A stretch of DNA of 64,000 nt from Morinoia aosen (GCA_030386875.1 CM059559.1:4027177-4091176); one strand, 5' to 3'; positions 35,400 through 48,380 are shown, counted from the first letter of the stretch. Translations and numbers: made by a program. Notes: generated by a model not told the origin, from the letters alone.

Positions 35400-35750
35400 A
35401 CATATCTATATTTCTATTTTATAAAAGGAGCCGCGTCCGTCTGTGTGTCACACCCACCAGCCTGCAGTGTGAGATGAGCGTATCTGTGATACAAGCTTCA
35501 TCAACTCAACAAATTTCGGTGCCTTAACCCAGCAGATTGGGAGTCGGAATGAACATCACGTGCATTGGTAGGTTAGATTGGGTTGTATAGAATATCAGCG
35601 GTTGAGACTTGGGAAAGTATTGGAAAACCATAGAATAGCATTGGAAATCATGGGAAAACCATGTTGAAGCTCAGTTGGTCCTATATCTAACACTGTCATT
35701 TTTTGGCGGGCCTTGTGCACTCGTACTTATAAAAAACGCTGAGTGTGGCC
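35400..35750. repeat. Dispersed repeat related to the fold-back arms
   Basis: It shares GTATCTGTGATACAAGCTTC-like and GGCGGGCCTTGTGCACTCGT-like blocks, in the same order, with the left arm of the fold-back element (49420-49600). Confidence 0.6.
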
Positions 35751-36760
35751 ATGTAAATAGTTATTGGGTGAATATTAAGCCTAGTTAGGTGGACACTTAA
35801 AGACACCACTAGGAGTTCAGTTCACAATTGAAGAATTACCAAAGCTTTTCGCTGCCCCGATATTCTACAAAATCAAACTTCTATACGGTTATAATGGTGA
35901 TGATTAAGATTACCTCGCCATTTCAATACGCACCATAATCATGAAACTTTATATCCTACTCACAAAACCATCAAGCACTGGAACCTCGCGATTTAAATAT
36001 GCACCATAATCATGAAACTCAATGTCCTACTCGCAAAAGCATCAAGCACTGGCAGGACACATTTGTTGATATATGAAAAAAACATAACTGATCCTAAAAT
36101 CTCATTGACGCCCCACATCAGCTACACAAACACCATAGAGAGGTCAACACTAACAGTCCATGCAGCGATTAAAAACAACTGGTTCCATCCGTCTGTGATA
36201 GCCTAAGAATGTGACAGCCTTTCACCCTACCGCCAACTTTGTACGCGCACAAAAATTAGTCGTTGATAACTTTTTCTAGTAACTTAACATAGATCAAACA
36301 CATGCCCAATTATCTTTACTGCGCAAAACCAAATTATTTCCATATTAAAATTGGTGTCTTAATGAAAGAATTTTATTTCTTTACACAAAGTGAACTACTG
36401 CAGCCCACGCTGAGCTGATCAGTGAGTCACGAGCTCGCCACGCTAAGTGCAGTCGACCCTAGAGTTGAAAGTCATCTCAGGGAACCTCAACCAGTACGGA
36501 TACAAGTCAGTCCGAGAAATTCAACGCTCGACTCAAGCCCCGTGTTGAATGAATAACTGAAGCTAATTCATTATCCGGAGAATTTGGTGTTCGCTCGAGA
36601 TAAACAACTCGAAGGTTGAACGCAAATACTGCGTTCTTACACTTACATTTTACCAAGTTAATTTGCAGACAAATTCACAAAGCAGCGTTCAGTAAATTGC
36701 TTTCTAGGTGTTTCTTCAAATGTAAGAAACTGCGAACCACATACCACGACCTAGAGCAGC
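35751..36760. other. First-intron sequence
   Basis: About 1 kb of AT-rich sequence with a short duplicated segment (CACCATAATCATGAAACT at about 35930 and 36004). No gene seen. Confidence 0.5.
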
Positions 36761-36761
36761 T

Positions 36762-36764
<3 letters not shown>

Positions 36765-36795
<31 letters not shown>

Positions 36796-37550
36796 ACAGC
36801 AACACGCATAAACAAATACGAACGTCTGTATACACCACACACCAGCACCCGGATACACCACACACCAGCACCCGGATACACCACACACCAGCACCCGGAT
36901 ACACCACACACCAGCACCCGCACACATCCCACACTAATACCCGCACACAACCCAAACTAACACCCGCACACACCCCACACCAACACCCGTACACACCCCA
37001 CACCAACACCCGCACACACCCCACACCAACACCCGCACACACCTCACACCAACACCCGTACACACCCCACACCAACACCCGCACACACCCCACACCAACA
37101 CCCGGACACACACCCCACACCAACATCCAGACCCACCCCACACCAACACCCAGACACACACCCACACACCAACACTCAGACACACACCCCACACCAACAC
37201 CCAGACCAACACCCAGACACACACCCCAGACCAACATCCAGACACACCCCCCACCAACATCCAGACACACACCCCACACCAACATCCAGACACACACCCC
37301 ACACCAACATCCAGACACACACCCCACACCAACATCCAGACACACACCCCACACCAACATCCAGACACACACCCCACACCAACACCCAGACACACACCCC
37401 ACACCAACACCCAGACACACACCCCACAGCAACACCCAGACACACACCTCCCACCAACATCCAGACACACACCCCACACCAACACCCAGACACACACCTC
37501 ACACCAACATCCAGACACACACCCCCCCCAGCACCCAGACACACCCCCCA
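36765..37550. repeat. (CA)n run and about 27-bp CA-rich minisatellite
   Basis: A (CA)n run at 36765-36792 leads into about 26 units of ACACCCCACACCAACA type, with CACCCG, CATCCAGA and CACCCAGA variants in separate blocks. The reverse strand gives Cys/Val/Gly-rich open frames that are not real proteins. Confidence 0.92.
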
Positions 37551-37552
37551 CG

Positions 37553-37690
37553 GGAGGTTGGAGTACACGCGACTATCAGCAGAGGAGGCGGTGCAGCGGA
37601 GTGCACTGGAGGAGGTCGGTGCACACAGCACAAGGCACCACCACCTCACAGCGCGGGGCCCGGATCGGGGCAGTCGACATGCAACATGTG
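37553..37690 (-). other. GC-rich unique island, possible exon or promoter segment
   Basis: A 140-bp GC-rich block abruptly follows the CA-rich array. On the minus strand it holds a possible acceptor (CCTCCTCCAG) and an open stretch (HSAAPPPLLIVACTPTS), but no donor in the right phase to join the Ig1 exon. It could be an exon, a promoter fragment or chance. Confidence 0.25.
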
Positions 37691-38749
37691 TAAGTCGCAC
37701 TGCCTACATTGCAACATGCCAATGTGTGCACTGCCTGCATTGCAACAAGAATCGTTCAATCGTAAACGTTATGTTACTCCATGCGTATCGTTAGCTTTCT
37801 CCAACGAATTATGCACGGGGCAGTATTGTCACTGGAATGTGTTGTCTAGTAAGCGAAATGGTTTGGTAGAAAGGTTGTGTGAGAGATGCAATGGATGTAG
37901 TTAATTTATGAGGTCGCCACTACTGAACTGCGATTGCTTACTGTCCAGAGTTTCGAATTTCATTGCAGGGTTTGAATGTTAAAATTTGAGGTGGGCAGTC
38001 CAGCGTTTGATATTCTTCCCGGGCCACACTTCTTGCATCATTTGGAGATAATCTTACACAATATTTCCACGCCACTTGCACCATTTAGACATAATTTCAA
38101 ACAATATTCTGCGCGGCAGGCCTCGCTTCCGGGAGGAGGAAGTCGCGGAAGCAAATTTGCAAGAGGAGTGTCAATCAATACCGAAATGACACGTGGGCAA
38201 AATTGATGGACCAAATAACTTTCGAAGTCAGCAAAACTATCCACCAACAGAGGAAGGCAAGAGCTCGCGTTGAAAAATCTCAAGTTCAACACGAAGCATA
38301 GGCGTTTTATTATTTTATTAGTTAGTCTAAAACTCTCTAACCACAACATAAGTGACCTCAAAAGAGCGAAATGAAAGGACCACTTAATACGGAATGTAGA
38401 AAATGAAGAATCTAAGCACAAGATGTGTGTTTAATTAGACAGGAAACCCTGTACATAAAAACAGCAAGTTAAGAAGGAAAAGGAAAAAAGTCCAAAAGAT
38501 AGCGAAGAAAGCATGAAAATTGAAGAAGCAACATGGGTATGATAAACGAAAGTCCCAAATGCCTATCAGTAGCTAAGGTATTTAACACAAGTGCCTCCTT
38601 AGGGCGCCAGTCCACAAACGTAGGATAGACAAACCTGACTGACCTAAACCTTCTGCTTATCCTTCGTCTCCTGAAGGGGAAAACATCGTCCAACACAAGG
38701 AATTTCATGCTCATAGGGGGTGCAGAATCTCGACGCAGCTGTGCTCATA
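37691..38749. other. First-intron sequence with a decayed SINE-like copy
   Basis: The segment about 38305-38690 resembles the 34710 family (TTAGTTAGTCTAAAACTC start) but is strongly diverged. Confidence 0.45.
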
Positions 38750-39997
38750 CCGGGTGGCCCAGCGAAGTGTGGACAAATACATGTTTTTTTCGTTATATGA
38801 AGTCCAATCAATACAACTCATGCACCAAATAAAGAGACATGTATTGCCTTCAACAACATTCGAGAATTATTCAATATATCCTCCTTTCTCCTTGATAACC
38901 TGGCGGAGACGTGGGATCACCTGATCACACGCGGTACGCAGTTTCAGGGTCAATTTCTGGCCAAGATTTGGTCAGTTTTGCTTCAGAAGCCCCGCACTTG
39001 AGGAGGATACAGCGCAGGACTTCTGCTCCAAGATAAACCATATCCCAAAGTCCATTGGATTTAAATCAGGAGAAGATGGAGGCCATAGTTCCTTGTGCCA
39101 AAACGCCTTGAAATCGTCTGTGCACCAGTCCTGGACCAATCTGGCTAGGTAAGAGGTTGCTCCATCTTGCTGAAGTGTAATTCCTTTAATTTTAGTGACT
39201 TTCCTTGCCCAAGGAACAACTTCATCCTTTAACGTCTTCAGATGAACTTGTTTGTTGATTTTGATACCAGCCTCGATGAAAATCAAAAGGGGTTTTAAGA
39301 ACTGTGGGCGTAATCCCAGCCCACACCAGTACCGAAGCTGGTTTTTGTCTCCTGAATGAAGTTCGACGCTCAACAGACACTGAATATTTAAATTTAATCA
39401 AAATCCGATCATTTTTGCTGTTGTTTATGGCTTGAACGGCGAATAATTTCTCATCCGTCCAGAGAACTTCTAGCTGCGCACCATCAAGGAGCTTATTCAG
39501 AAGAATCTTTCGAACCTCTTTGGGTTCGACCTTATGATCCCGTACCAGCACCCTATGAACTGTAGAATGGCTAAGATGTGCCTCTTTAGCAAGTTTTCTT
39601 GTGCTCCTTCCAGGATTCAGTCGCAACTTTTCTCCAATATTCTTAATGAGTTTTTTGGTTCTTACGGACCTCTCTGGGGTCCTCCTGACCTTTGGTAAGC
39701 AGCTACCTGTCTCTCTGAACCTTTTTACTGCCTTGTATACACCGGAGCGACTCAAAAACCCTTTCAAAACCTTGAAAATCTTAGCAATGAATAGCCCAAT
39801 AAGACAATGAGTTTCAATGATCTCATTTAAAGTCTACCATATATAGGTGTAACTTTAATTTCCCGGAAAAGTTATAGAATATTAGTAATTTAAGATGATT
39901 ATACTATAAATCTGTAATAAATACAAATAATTTAGTGATCGGGAAATGTGTTTAAGTTTAACATGAAATTTAGTCTACACTTCGTTCGGTCACCCGG
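38750..39997 (-). mobile_element. Tc1/mariner superfamily transposon (maT-like)
   Basis: A 1248-bp element flanked by TA (38748-38749 and 39998-39999). Imperfect terminal inverted repeats of about 28 bp read CCGGGTGGCCCAGCGAAGTG at the left and CCGGGTGACCGAACGAAGTG at the right. It carries a mariner-type transposase on the minus strand. Confidence 0.92.
38972..39830 (-). pseudogene. Mariner/maT-like transposase, frameshifted
   Basis: The N-terminal part has paired helix-turn-helix sequence (GVYKAVKRFRETGS; STRKLAKEAHLSHSTVHRVL) and the first catalytic Asp (VLWTDEKLF). The second (LQQDGATSY) and third (SPDLNPMDFGIW) catalytic Asp are in another frame, with the switch near 39370. About 37 residues separate the second and third Asp, which suggests DD37D (maT). 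No clear N-terminal Met. Confidence 0.9.
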
Positions 39998-40169
39998 TAT
40001 ATGACTGAGAATCGATCGCCAATCACGAGTTAAGAGAAAATGCCAAATTCTATCAACCAAAATCTCGATGAAAAAGGTTGCGGCCAACCGCCAACAGCCG
40101 CCGCAGGGTCACACTCGCGTCTTCTAAAATCACCGTATTCCAGTAAAGGCTGTAGACACTGGGAAATTA

Positions 40170-40172
40170 TTA

Positions 40173-40234
<62 letters not shown>

Positions 40235-40240
40235 GTAATT
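40170..40240. repeat. (ATT)n microsatellite
   Basis: More than 20 uninterrupted ATT units. Confidence 0.97.
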
Positions 40241-40939
40241 GTTTAACCACCGTTACCACTAACAAGTGATCCGCACAGTGAGTCGCAGTAGCTTATTACA
40301 GTTAGACATTAGGAAAGCAAGATATGAACTACTCCTAGATCATACCGTTTATTACAACTTACAACACATACGAAACTACTTGACCTGGACTACGCGAGAA
40401 AAAAACTACAAAAAATATTAACGTAAGCGAGGGCCAGTCAGAAAATCTGTTCTTTTTTCACGAAGAGTTCGTGCCAAGCTACCACCAAGTCCACACTTTG
40501 GGACACTATTTTTTGGGCAGAAATTTCACGAGGTCGACACACGTCGAGAACAAATAGAAAGAACAGAAAAACCGACTAAAATTAATTCTTCCATATAGAG
40601 ATAAAACACTCCAACAAAAAATAGGACTCTGCACACAAAACGAACACAGACACACACACCAAATTAATACGCAAGCAACATGGTAAGTCACAAGAAAACG
40701 AACTCGCACTCACAATGTGAATAAGAAAACTCGTACCGAAAAGAGGAAAACTCGGCAGGGTAAATACTAGGAAATTGGCCATCCTTAAAAAAAAGGAAAG
40801 AAATCCGTGCGTCCGGCGAGGAAGGAAAGAAGTTCTCTCTCTCTGAGAGGCAGATCGGAGGGAGAGCAGCAGGAGCAAGAGGCGACGAAACAAGGAAATG
40901 AAGTAGATAGGAAAAGAAGGGAAGGTAAAAAAGAGCAGA

Positions 40940-41062
40940 TTGGGGGTCAATTTCTGTCCAAAATTTGGTCAGTTTTGCTGCAGAACCTCCACACTTGAGT
41001 GGGATACAGCGCAGGACTTCTGCTCCAAGATAGACCAAATCCCAAAGTCCGTTGGGATATCG
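40940..41062. mobile_element. Fragment of a second copy of the mariner-like element
   Basis: About 120 bp match 38945-39060 (GGTCAATTTCTGTCCAAAAT and onward to CCCAAAGTCCGTTGG) with scattered differences. No terminal repeats. Confidence 0.85.
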
Positions 41063-41160
41063 ACTGATGAGTTAGTTTCAGCCTCCCTTACCACAACTAA
41101 GATGATCAAAGAAAAAAGGATGAAAGCATAATTTAATACGGAATTAAGGGGACGCAGATC
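41062..41160. repeat. SINE-like dispersed repeat, truncated copy
   Basis: Starts GAGTTAGTTTCAGCCTCCCT and stops after the GAATTAAGGGGACGC region, directly before another copy. Confidence 0.65.
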
Positions 41161-41164
41161 AGAT

Positions 41165-41514
41165 TAAATTTTATTTTAAGCCTCCCTGACCGCAACAAAA
41201 GCGTTCCAAAAAAAAAGGAAGGATGAAGGCACATGACCTTGAGGGAACGCGGAACCTATGCACAAGGTCCCCTCTGCATAGGACCAGGGCGATAAGAAGG
41301 TAGGCTATGAAACAGAATTAAAGTTTAAGAAGAAAGTCAGAGGTACTGAAAGACAGGACAGCAGCGAACCGAAAAAAAAGTCTTGAACAAACAAGAAAAT
41401 ACAATTTATTTCAACAAAGAGAAGGCCTACCAAACTCTCAGCTCGTGGCCTCACATTTTTCTAATGGGAGCGCTAATTCCCATAAACACAATGGATGTTA
41501 CCCCCTGAGGGGGG
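41165..41514. repeat. SINE-like dispersed repeat, copy C
   Basis: Runs from TTTTATTTTAAGCCTCCCTG to CCCCCTGAGGGG, about 350 bp, with a short internal duplication. Same family as 4421, 34710 and 57977. Confidence 0.75.
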
Positions 41515-41935
41515 AATAGACTAGGAAAAGAAGGAAAGGTAGTATAAATTGGAAGAGAGGAGGCAAGAGAAATACAAACCACAAGGGAGAGAAGAGAATA
41601 CAAGGAGAAAGCAAGAAGCAAAAGGATGAAAGAAGAGCCAGGAACGGCGAGAGAAGAGGCATTCGGAAGAGAGATGGGGCAGAAAGGATAGGAGGGTAGG
41701 CATATAAGAAGAAAACAAAAGCAACAAAACATGAGGCAGCAGCAAGGAAGAAGAAAAAGGAGGCAGACGAGGAGAGAGTAGGCAAGAAGAAGGAGGCAAG
41801 AAGAAGGATGCAGAAAGGGAGGAGAGAGAGAGGAGGCAGGAAGAAGAAGGAAGCAGAAGGGGAGAAAGAGAGAGAGAGGAGGCAGGAAGAAGAAGCAGGA
41901 GGCAGAAGAGGAGAAGGAGGCAAGAGGGCGAGAGC
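41515..41935. repeat. Polypurine tract
   Basis: About 420 bp of A/G-rich sequence made of GAGGCAGGAAGAAGAAG-type repeats. The opposite strand gives long Ser/Pro/Leu frames that reflect composition only. Confidence 0.9.
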
Positions 41936-42059
41936 CACACCGGCGTAACCCCACTTCCGGGTGGCGGAACAACAGCTGCAGCTACGCACCAGCCGCAGCC
42001 CTCGCGTGCACCCGAGTTGGAAACTTCGCAGCGTACGTAGCTCGTCACAGCCCTGAGAT

Positions 42060-42332
42060 CACGGTTCAGGAAACAAGGTATGATCATTTCTTTGGGAGAA
42101 AATACACCTCCTCTTGTTCGGCTAGCCAATAGAAAGGCTGTACTTCAAACAAACTTAATGACGTCACCAAAACGCCATGTCGTTAGGCCAATAGTTGAGA
42201 CGGATTTGGGGGTAGCAGTGCTACCAGATGCAATATGAGCGCTACTATTGGCTCGTTGCCGTGACGTCAGCAAAACCACACCGACAACGAAAAAAGACTT
42301 GTTTGAACCTACCTTGTTTCCTCTACCGTGCC
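42060..42332. mobile_element. MITE with GAGGAAACAAGGTA termini, copy 1
   Basis: The right end TACCTTGTTTCCTCTACCGTG pairs with a degraded left end CAGGAAACAAGGTA. It shares its interior with the intact copy at 63121-63389, including two TGACGTCA-type motifs and CCAATAG boxes. Confidence 0.85.
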
Positions 42333-44040
42333 TGAGATGTACCGACATTTGAGAGCCACTCGGGTAAAACTAAATCAGGCGTGACCTTTAGGGACAGGTA
42401 ACTTGCTTAAGATGTATTTTACTTTTCTGCGCAATGTAGGGATTTATTACAGATTGGATCCACAGCTCTGGTGGGCGAATGTGTCATTTTGCTTAGCACT
42501 ATTATGACTATCAGCTAGATCCTGAATTTTACCTTACGCTATTACTGAAAGCATAACACAGACCGACTAAACCAACAGCATTTTCAGAGTTCTTTTGGTA
42601 CGTTAGTACATATTCAGAGCATAATAGAATAGATGAGAAACAGCCTTATATTTGATCAAGCTAAATTTAATTACCCGCGTTATTATCGCATGTGTGAAAA
42701 TAGTTCTCGCGCACACAGCGCGATTGGAAATTTATCATTTGATGACTAAGGATTTGATGATTACTGATTTGATTGATGATTGATTCGATGATTAATGATT
42801 TGACGGAGTTCTCGCCTGGAGTGGTCGTAGGCGTTTTCACGGTTACGAAGCATTTTAAAAAAGACGAAGAAACTTTCAAATCCGAGAATCTGTTAATGAC
42901 ACTGAAGTAGCCTACATACACAGCGAAAAATGAGTCACCAATGATTGATTTCCAACGAGACACTACATAGAGAGCGATTAGAGAATTTATATGCAAAGTT
43001 AGGAAATAACTGGACTTATCGATCTGCTCAAGTCGCTTGATCAAAGATTAAGTTAACTAACAAAAACGACAATTGAGTATTAACGACAATCTAAAATTGG
43101 CTACTATATATATAGACCTCACTAGCTTTGTACTAAAATTCGCTCTCAGGTTTTCGGAACAGAAAAATTGACGTGCATGAATAACACTCGCATATATCTT
43201 GCCGCTTTCCGATTTATCCAAGAACTTTTCTTTCACTGGGTCAAATGTACATTGGTACATTAAACAAGGAGATCATGCCAAAAAAGGCTTAATTAATGAT
43301 CTTTTGCATCATCTAACTCCCCATGTATGATAGCCAAAACACTAAGAGGGAGTGGATACATTTTCTTCGCCTAGTCTACCGATGTCCACAAAGCGCACTT
43401 ACCCAGTCTAACTATTTCGCCAGAGCATGCATGTTTTTCGCCGCCTAAGTGATTTAATTACAGAGGCGGCGAAAAATATGCATGCAGCGGTGAAAAAGTT
43501 AGACTGGGTAAGTGTTGTACAAGTCAGTTCTTGCTAACAAGAACTGGGTACGTAGGTACGTTTTCGGGCTCAAAACAGGCATGGCTTTGATATTAAATTA
43601 ACCATCATTTTCATACTTCGGTGCCAGTAAATTTGCGTTCACTCATCTGAAGCGACCAGCAACAGGGAAACTCGGTTAAGGTATGGCTCCAGAGAACGCC
43701 CCAAGCGCGCAAATTTCAGTGTTTTGGTTTCCACATCCGCTCAGCCGGCAAAAGGAGGCAGCGGGAATATCCCAACGGCACGAATGACGGAGTGAGATGA
43801 AAAAAGAAATCGAGCGATAGTGCAGCTAATTTGTACTAGTTTCTTTTACGAGAGAGATAAAAATGAGGTTCAAATACATAATAAACTCTCCAAAGTTCCG
43901 AACGACAGGCTTGATTAGCTGTGTATAGCAGCAGGAAGACTGACAAAAACTAATAAAAAAAGTTTTTTATTCAATAGGAATACCTCTTTTTTGCTACCTA
44001 CTAGACTCATAACAATGAGAAGTATGAGCTGATAGATGTT
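42333..44040. other. First-intron sequence with a small palindrome
   Basis: Mostly AT-rich. At 43398-43514 a short inverted repeat (ACTTACCCAGTCTAACTATT, paired with its complement) looks like a small MITE. Nothing else recognised. Confidence 0.55.
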
Positions 44041-44044
44041 GTTC

Positions 44045-44392
44045 TCGAAAAATGATATAAATATCAATCTCGAAAAAAAGACATAAAGATCAATCTCGAA
44101 ATAAATGATATAAATATCAATCTCGAAAAAAGTGATATAAATATTAATCTCGAAAAAATTATATAAATATCAATCTCGAAAAAATTATATAAATATCAAT
44201 CTCGAAATAAATGATATAAATATCAATCTCGAAAAAATTATATAAATATCAATCTCGAAAAAGAAGATATAAAGATCAATCTCGAAAAAATGATATAAAT
44301 ATCAATCTCGAAAAAAAAGGTATAAAGATCAATCTCGAAAAAAAATGATATAAATATCAATCTCGAAAAAAAAGATACAAAGATCAATCTCC
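44045..44392. repeat. About 27-bp AT-rich minisatellite
   Basis: About 13 units of AATATCAATCTCGAAAAAAT with length variation at the A run. Confidence 0.92.
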
Positions 44393-45320
44393 GAATAGAA
44401 TCGAAAATGCTGAACGCTCATCGCTACAGCACACCGAAATACTACTCCAGATATCACTCTGTTTGATTGGTGCGGCGACAACAAGCGCTCTGCAGGGAGT
44501 GGAAATAATTTATTCAAGTGTCTCGTTCGAATATCATTTCCGCAAACCGTCTCAAGGTGAGCGGGCTAATCAACCAATTGGTGTCACAGCGGGCACTTCA
44601 CTTCGTAGATGAAGTCCTACAACAATATTCGTTGACACGCACTGCACAAACCAGCGAGTTTAAAACTTAGCCAACACTAAGCCTTAAACAGTTGATGTTC
44701 GAGTTATACGCATAATCTTGCACGAACCTCAAATTACAGGTTAAAAACAAGTCTCAGTTATTCAAAACTTGAACCAAATATCAAGTTGGTCGAATACGCA
44801 GGACTTAGTTTTAGCCCTCACAATTGAAAGATTTATAACTCATGGATGACTGCGTACCCACGATCTTCGAAACTCGGCTCAGGTCTGACATTAATACGAC
44901 CAGTAATAGCAAATCAGCAACCAATACAACACTACGCCGCCGAACCTACATTGTCCACGTAGCACAAGCTGGGCTCAGTTGATCAGGCCCAGTGACGCAA
45001 ACTCACTCACGTCTTTCGGAGCCCGAACTGAAATTCACTGATTGAAGAAAAAAAATTTCGAACGCCGTTTTGCCACGCCCATCATCCGTCGCATCACAAG
45101 ACGACGCTAGTTTAAAATAAAAATATCACCTTCAAGAAAATATCTGCGTCTCACGTCACCGATTGATGCTCTGTCGCAACGGCACAGAACACGCCACACC
45201 AGCTAATGCAGCACAGCAGCTCTTGCCATTATTTATTGACATCAACTAAAATATTACACCTTATTAGGCGTCAGATAACATGACTTTCAGTAACTTCTCT
45301 ACAGCTACCAGCTACTATGC
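44393..45320. other. First-intron sequence
   Basis: About 900 bp, no element or coding segment seen. Confidence 0.5.
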
Positions 45321-45324
45321 AGCG

Positions 45325-45990
45325 GCTACTCTACACGTTAGAGAGCTCCACAACAGCTGCTCTACACGTTAGAGGGGCCCACACCAGCTGCTCTACACGT
45401 TAGAAGGCTCCACACCAGCTACTCTACACGTTAGAGGGCTCCACACCAGCTACTCTACACGTTAGAGGGGCCCACGCCAGCTACTCTACACGTTAGAGGG
45501 GCCCACGCCAGCTACTCTACACGTTAGAGGGGCCCACGCCAGCTACTCTACACGTTAGAGGGGCCCACGCCAGCTACTCTACACGTTAGAGGGGCCCACG
45601 CCAGCTACTCTACACGTTAGAGGGGCCCACGCCAGCTACTCTACACGTTAGAGGGGCCCACGCCAGCTACTCTACACGTTAGAGGGGCCCACGCCAGCTA
45701 CTCTACACGTTAGAGGGCTCCACACCAGCTACTCTACACGTTAGAGGGGCCCACACCAGCTACTCAACACGTTAGAGGGCTCCACACCAGCTACTCAACA
45801 CGTTAGAGGGCTCCACACCAGCGGCTCTACACGTTAGAGGGCTCCACACCAGCGGCTCTACACGTTAGAGGGGCCCACGCCAGCTACTCTACACGTTAGA
45901 GGGGCCAACACCAGCTACTCTACACGTTAGAGGGGCCCACGCCAGCTACTCTACACGTTAGAGGGGCCCACGCCAGCTACTATGCAGCCG
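45325..45990. repeat. 31-bp minisatellite
   Basis: About 21 units of CTACTCTACACGTTAGAGGG followed by GCCCACGCCAG, with a central homogeneous block and variant edges (GCTCCACACCAG). Confidence 0.95.
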
Positions 45991-46074
45991 CTACTATAGA
46001 CGTGGGAGGGCCACACACACTCAGCTCCTCGACGGGCCCCTCACGAGCGAGAGGCCGCCCCTCTACTGCGCAGC

Positions 46075-47292
46075 TCCCGTACAGTCACCTCAACAGTCGC
46101 GCTACACCACTCCTGTATGCCTGTACAGTCACCTCAACAGTCGCGCTACATCACTCCTGTACGCCTGTACAGTCACCTCAACAGTAGCGCTACACCACTC
46201 CTGTACGCCCGTACAGTCACCTCAACAGTCGCGCTACATCACTCCTGTACGCCTGTACAGTCACCTCAACAGTCGCGCTACACCACTCCTGTACGCCCGT
46301 ACAGTCACCTCAACAGTCGCGCTACACCACTCCTGTACGCCCGTAGTCACCTCAACAGTCGCGCTACACCACTCCTGTACGCCCGCACAGTCACCTTAAA
46401 AGTCGCGCTACACTACTCCTGTACGCCCGTACAGTCACCTCAACAGTCGCGCTACACCACTCCTGTACGCCCGTACAGTCACCTCAACAGTCGCGCTACA
46501 CCACTCCTGTACGCCCGTACAGTCACCTTAACAGTCGCGCTACACCACTCCTGTACGCCCGTACAGTCACCTCAACAGTCGCGCTACACCACTCCTGTAC
46601 GCCTGCACAGTCACCTCAACAGTCGCGCTACACCACTCCTGTACGCCTGCACAGTCACCTCAACAGTCGCGCTACACTAATCCTGTACGCCCGTACAGTC
46701 ACCTCAACAGTCGCGCTACACCACTCCTGTACGCCTGCACAGTCACCTTAACAGTCGCGCTACACTACTCCTGTACGCCCGTACAGTCACCTCAACAGTC
46801 GCGCTACACTACTCCTGTACGCCCGTACAGTCACCTCAACAGTCGCGCTACACCACTCCTGTACGCCCGTACAGTCACCTCAACAGTCGCGCTACACCAC
46901 TCCTGTACGCCCGTACAGTCACCTTAACAGTCGCGCTACACTACTCCTGTACGCCCGTACAGTCACCTCAACAGTCGCGCTACACCACTCCTGTACGCCC
47001 GTACAGTCACCTCAACAGTCGCGCTACACCACTCCTGTACGCCCGTACAGTCACCTTAACAGTCGCGCTACACCACTCCTGTACGCCCGTACAGTCACCT
47101 CAACAGTCGCGCTACACCACTCCTGTACGCCCGTACAGTCACCTCAACAGTCGCGCTACACCACTCCTGTACGCCCGTACAGTCACCTCAACAGTCGCGC
47201 TACACCACTCCTGTACGCCCGTACAGTCACCTCAACAGTCGCGCTACACCACTCCTGTACGCCCGTACAGTCACCTTAACAGTCGCGCTACG
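46075..47292. repeat. 44-bp minisatellite
   Basis: About 27 units of CAGTCACCTCAACAGTCGCG followed by CTACACCACTCCTGTACGCCCGTA. It lies about 85 bp from the 31-bp array. Open frames in it are spurious. Confidence 0.95.
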
Positions 47293-47649
47293 CAAGGTTG
47301 ACAAAGTAATAAAAAGACTTTGAAATGTAAAGCAAATTTACTCCCAACATCCAAGTAGGTTGGGTATTCCTTAGACATTTTCGCTTCGAATTCAACAGCT
47401 CTCATTCCTTCTGAGCCTGCACTCCTGATACACCGAACAGCTTAGCCGGTTTACTCTCGGCAGTACCTGCCACTCAACACACCAAGTATTTCACCTATTA
47501 GAAAATCAGATAAGACCCTAAGTTCGTTCAAAATTTAATTAATTTATAAAAACACCTAAAAACAAAAATTTAACAAATAAACTACTGCTGATACTACATG
47601 AACCGAAATAAAGGGTGGCGCAGAAAGAATACATGGATTTCAAACTGGT

Positions 47650-48118
47650 GCACTATTTAGTTTAGACTAAAATGAACGTGGAAATCTGTGCACAAGGTGC
47701 ATAAAAAAAGTAGGTTGAGAAAGAAGTTCACGCAACAAAATAAAAGTTGAAGAAGAAAGTAGTAGATGCTGAACAACAGGACAGCAGTGAACCAAAAAAA
47801 CATGGTCTGTAACAAAATAAAATCCTATTTTAGTTCAACAAAAGGAAGGCCTATCTAAACTTCAACTCGGGACCTCACATATTCTGCAAAATCTGTGCAC
47901 AAGGTGTGCTCCTGCACAAGATCCTCTTCGCATAGCAACAGTAAGTTAAGAAGGAAGGCTATGAAACAAGATGAAAGTTGAAGAAGGAAGTCAGAGGTGC
48001 TAAAATACAAGACAGCGTGAATCGAAAAAAGGTGTTCCTTAACAATAGAAAAAAATATTTAAACAAAAAAAAACGACAACTTTACGTTAAGCTCGGGACC
48101 ACACATTTTCTTCTTAGC
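47650..48118. repeat. Two tandem partial SINE-like copies
   Basis: 47650-47884 and 47886-48118 each match the body of the 34710 family (for example GAAGTTCACGCAACAAAATA and GTTGAAGAAGAAAGTAGTAG). Confidence 0.65.
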
Positions 48119-48129
48119 TCCTAATTGTC

Positions 48130-48380
48130 TAATATTCTACATCACCATTCAAAATCAACCCGAATTTCTACTTAAATCTGCTTATTCCATTAAAAAAGAG
48201 CTTATAACCGTATGCGACAATGAATCTCTGAACTGTTTACAGCCCATCTATCGAATTTTGTTTTTGAAACTGTAAGCTAATGTATCATTTAAAGTTCATA
48301 GCCGAACAGCAGTTTCTTCTTCATTCTGCTGTCGGTAACAACCTGATGCCAGTACCAGCTTTAAAATGATAGTGCTAATT
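48130..48380. repeat. 250-bp dispersed repeat, copy 1
   Basis: Matches 53495-53735 along its length (TTTACAGCCCATCTATCGAATTTTG versus TTTACAGCTCATCTATCG). The two copies bracket the fold-back element in direct orientation. Confidence 0.85.

Noticed and set aside
36716-37551. Cys/Val/Gly-rich frames that could pass for a cysteine-rich secreted protein
   Set aside because: They come from a CA-rich 27-bp array, and two or more overlapping frames look alike.
41451-42129. Overlapping Ser/Pro/Leu-rich minus-strand frames
   Set aside because: They reflect the polypurine tract on the other strand.
46117-46680. Plus-strand frame with VQSPQQSRYTTPV repeats
   Set aside because: Produced by the 44-bp minisatellite, with no domain or splice evidence.
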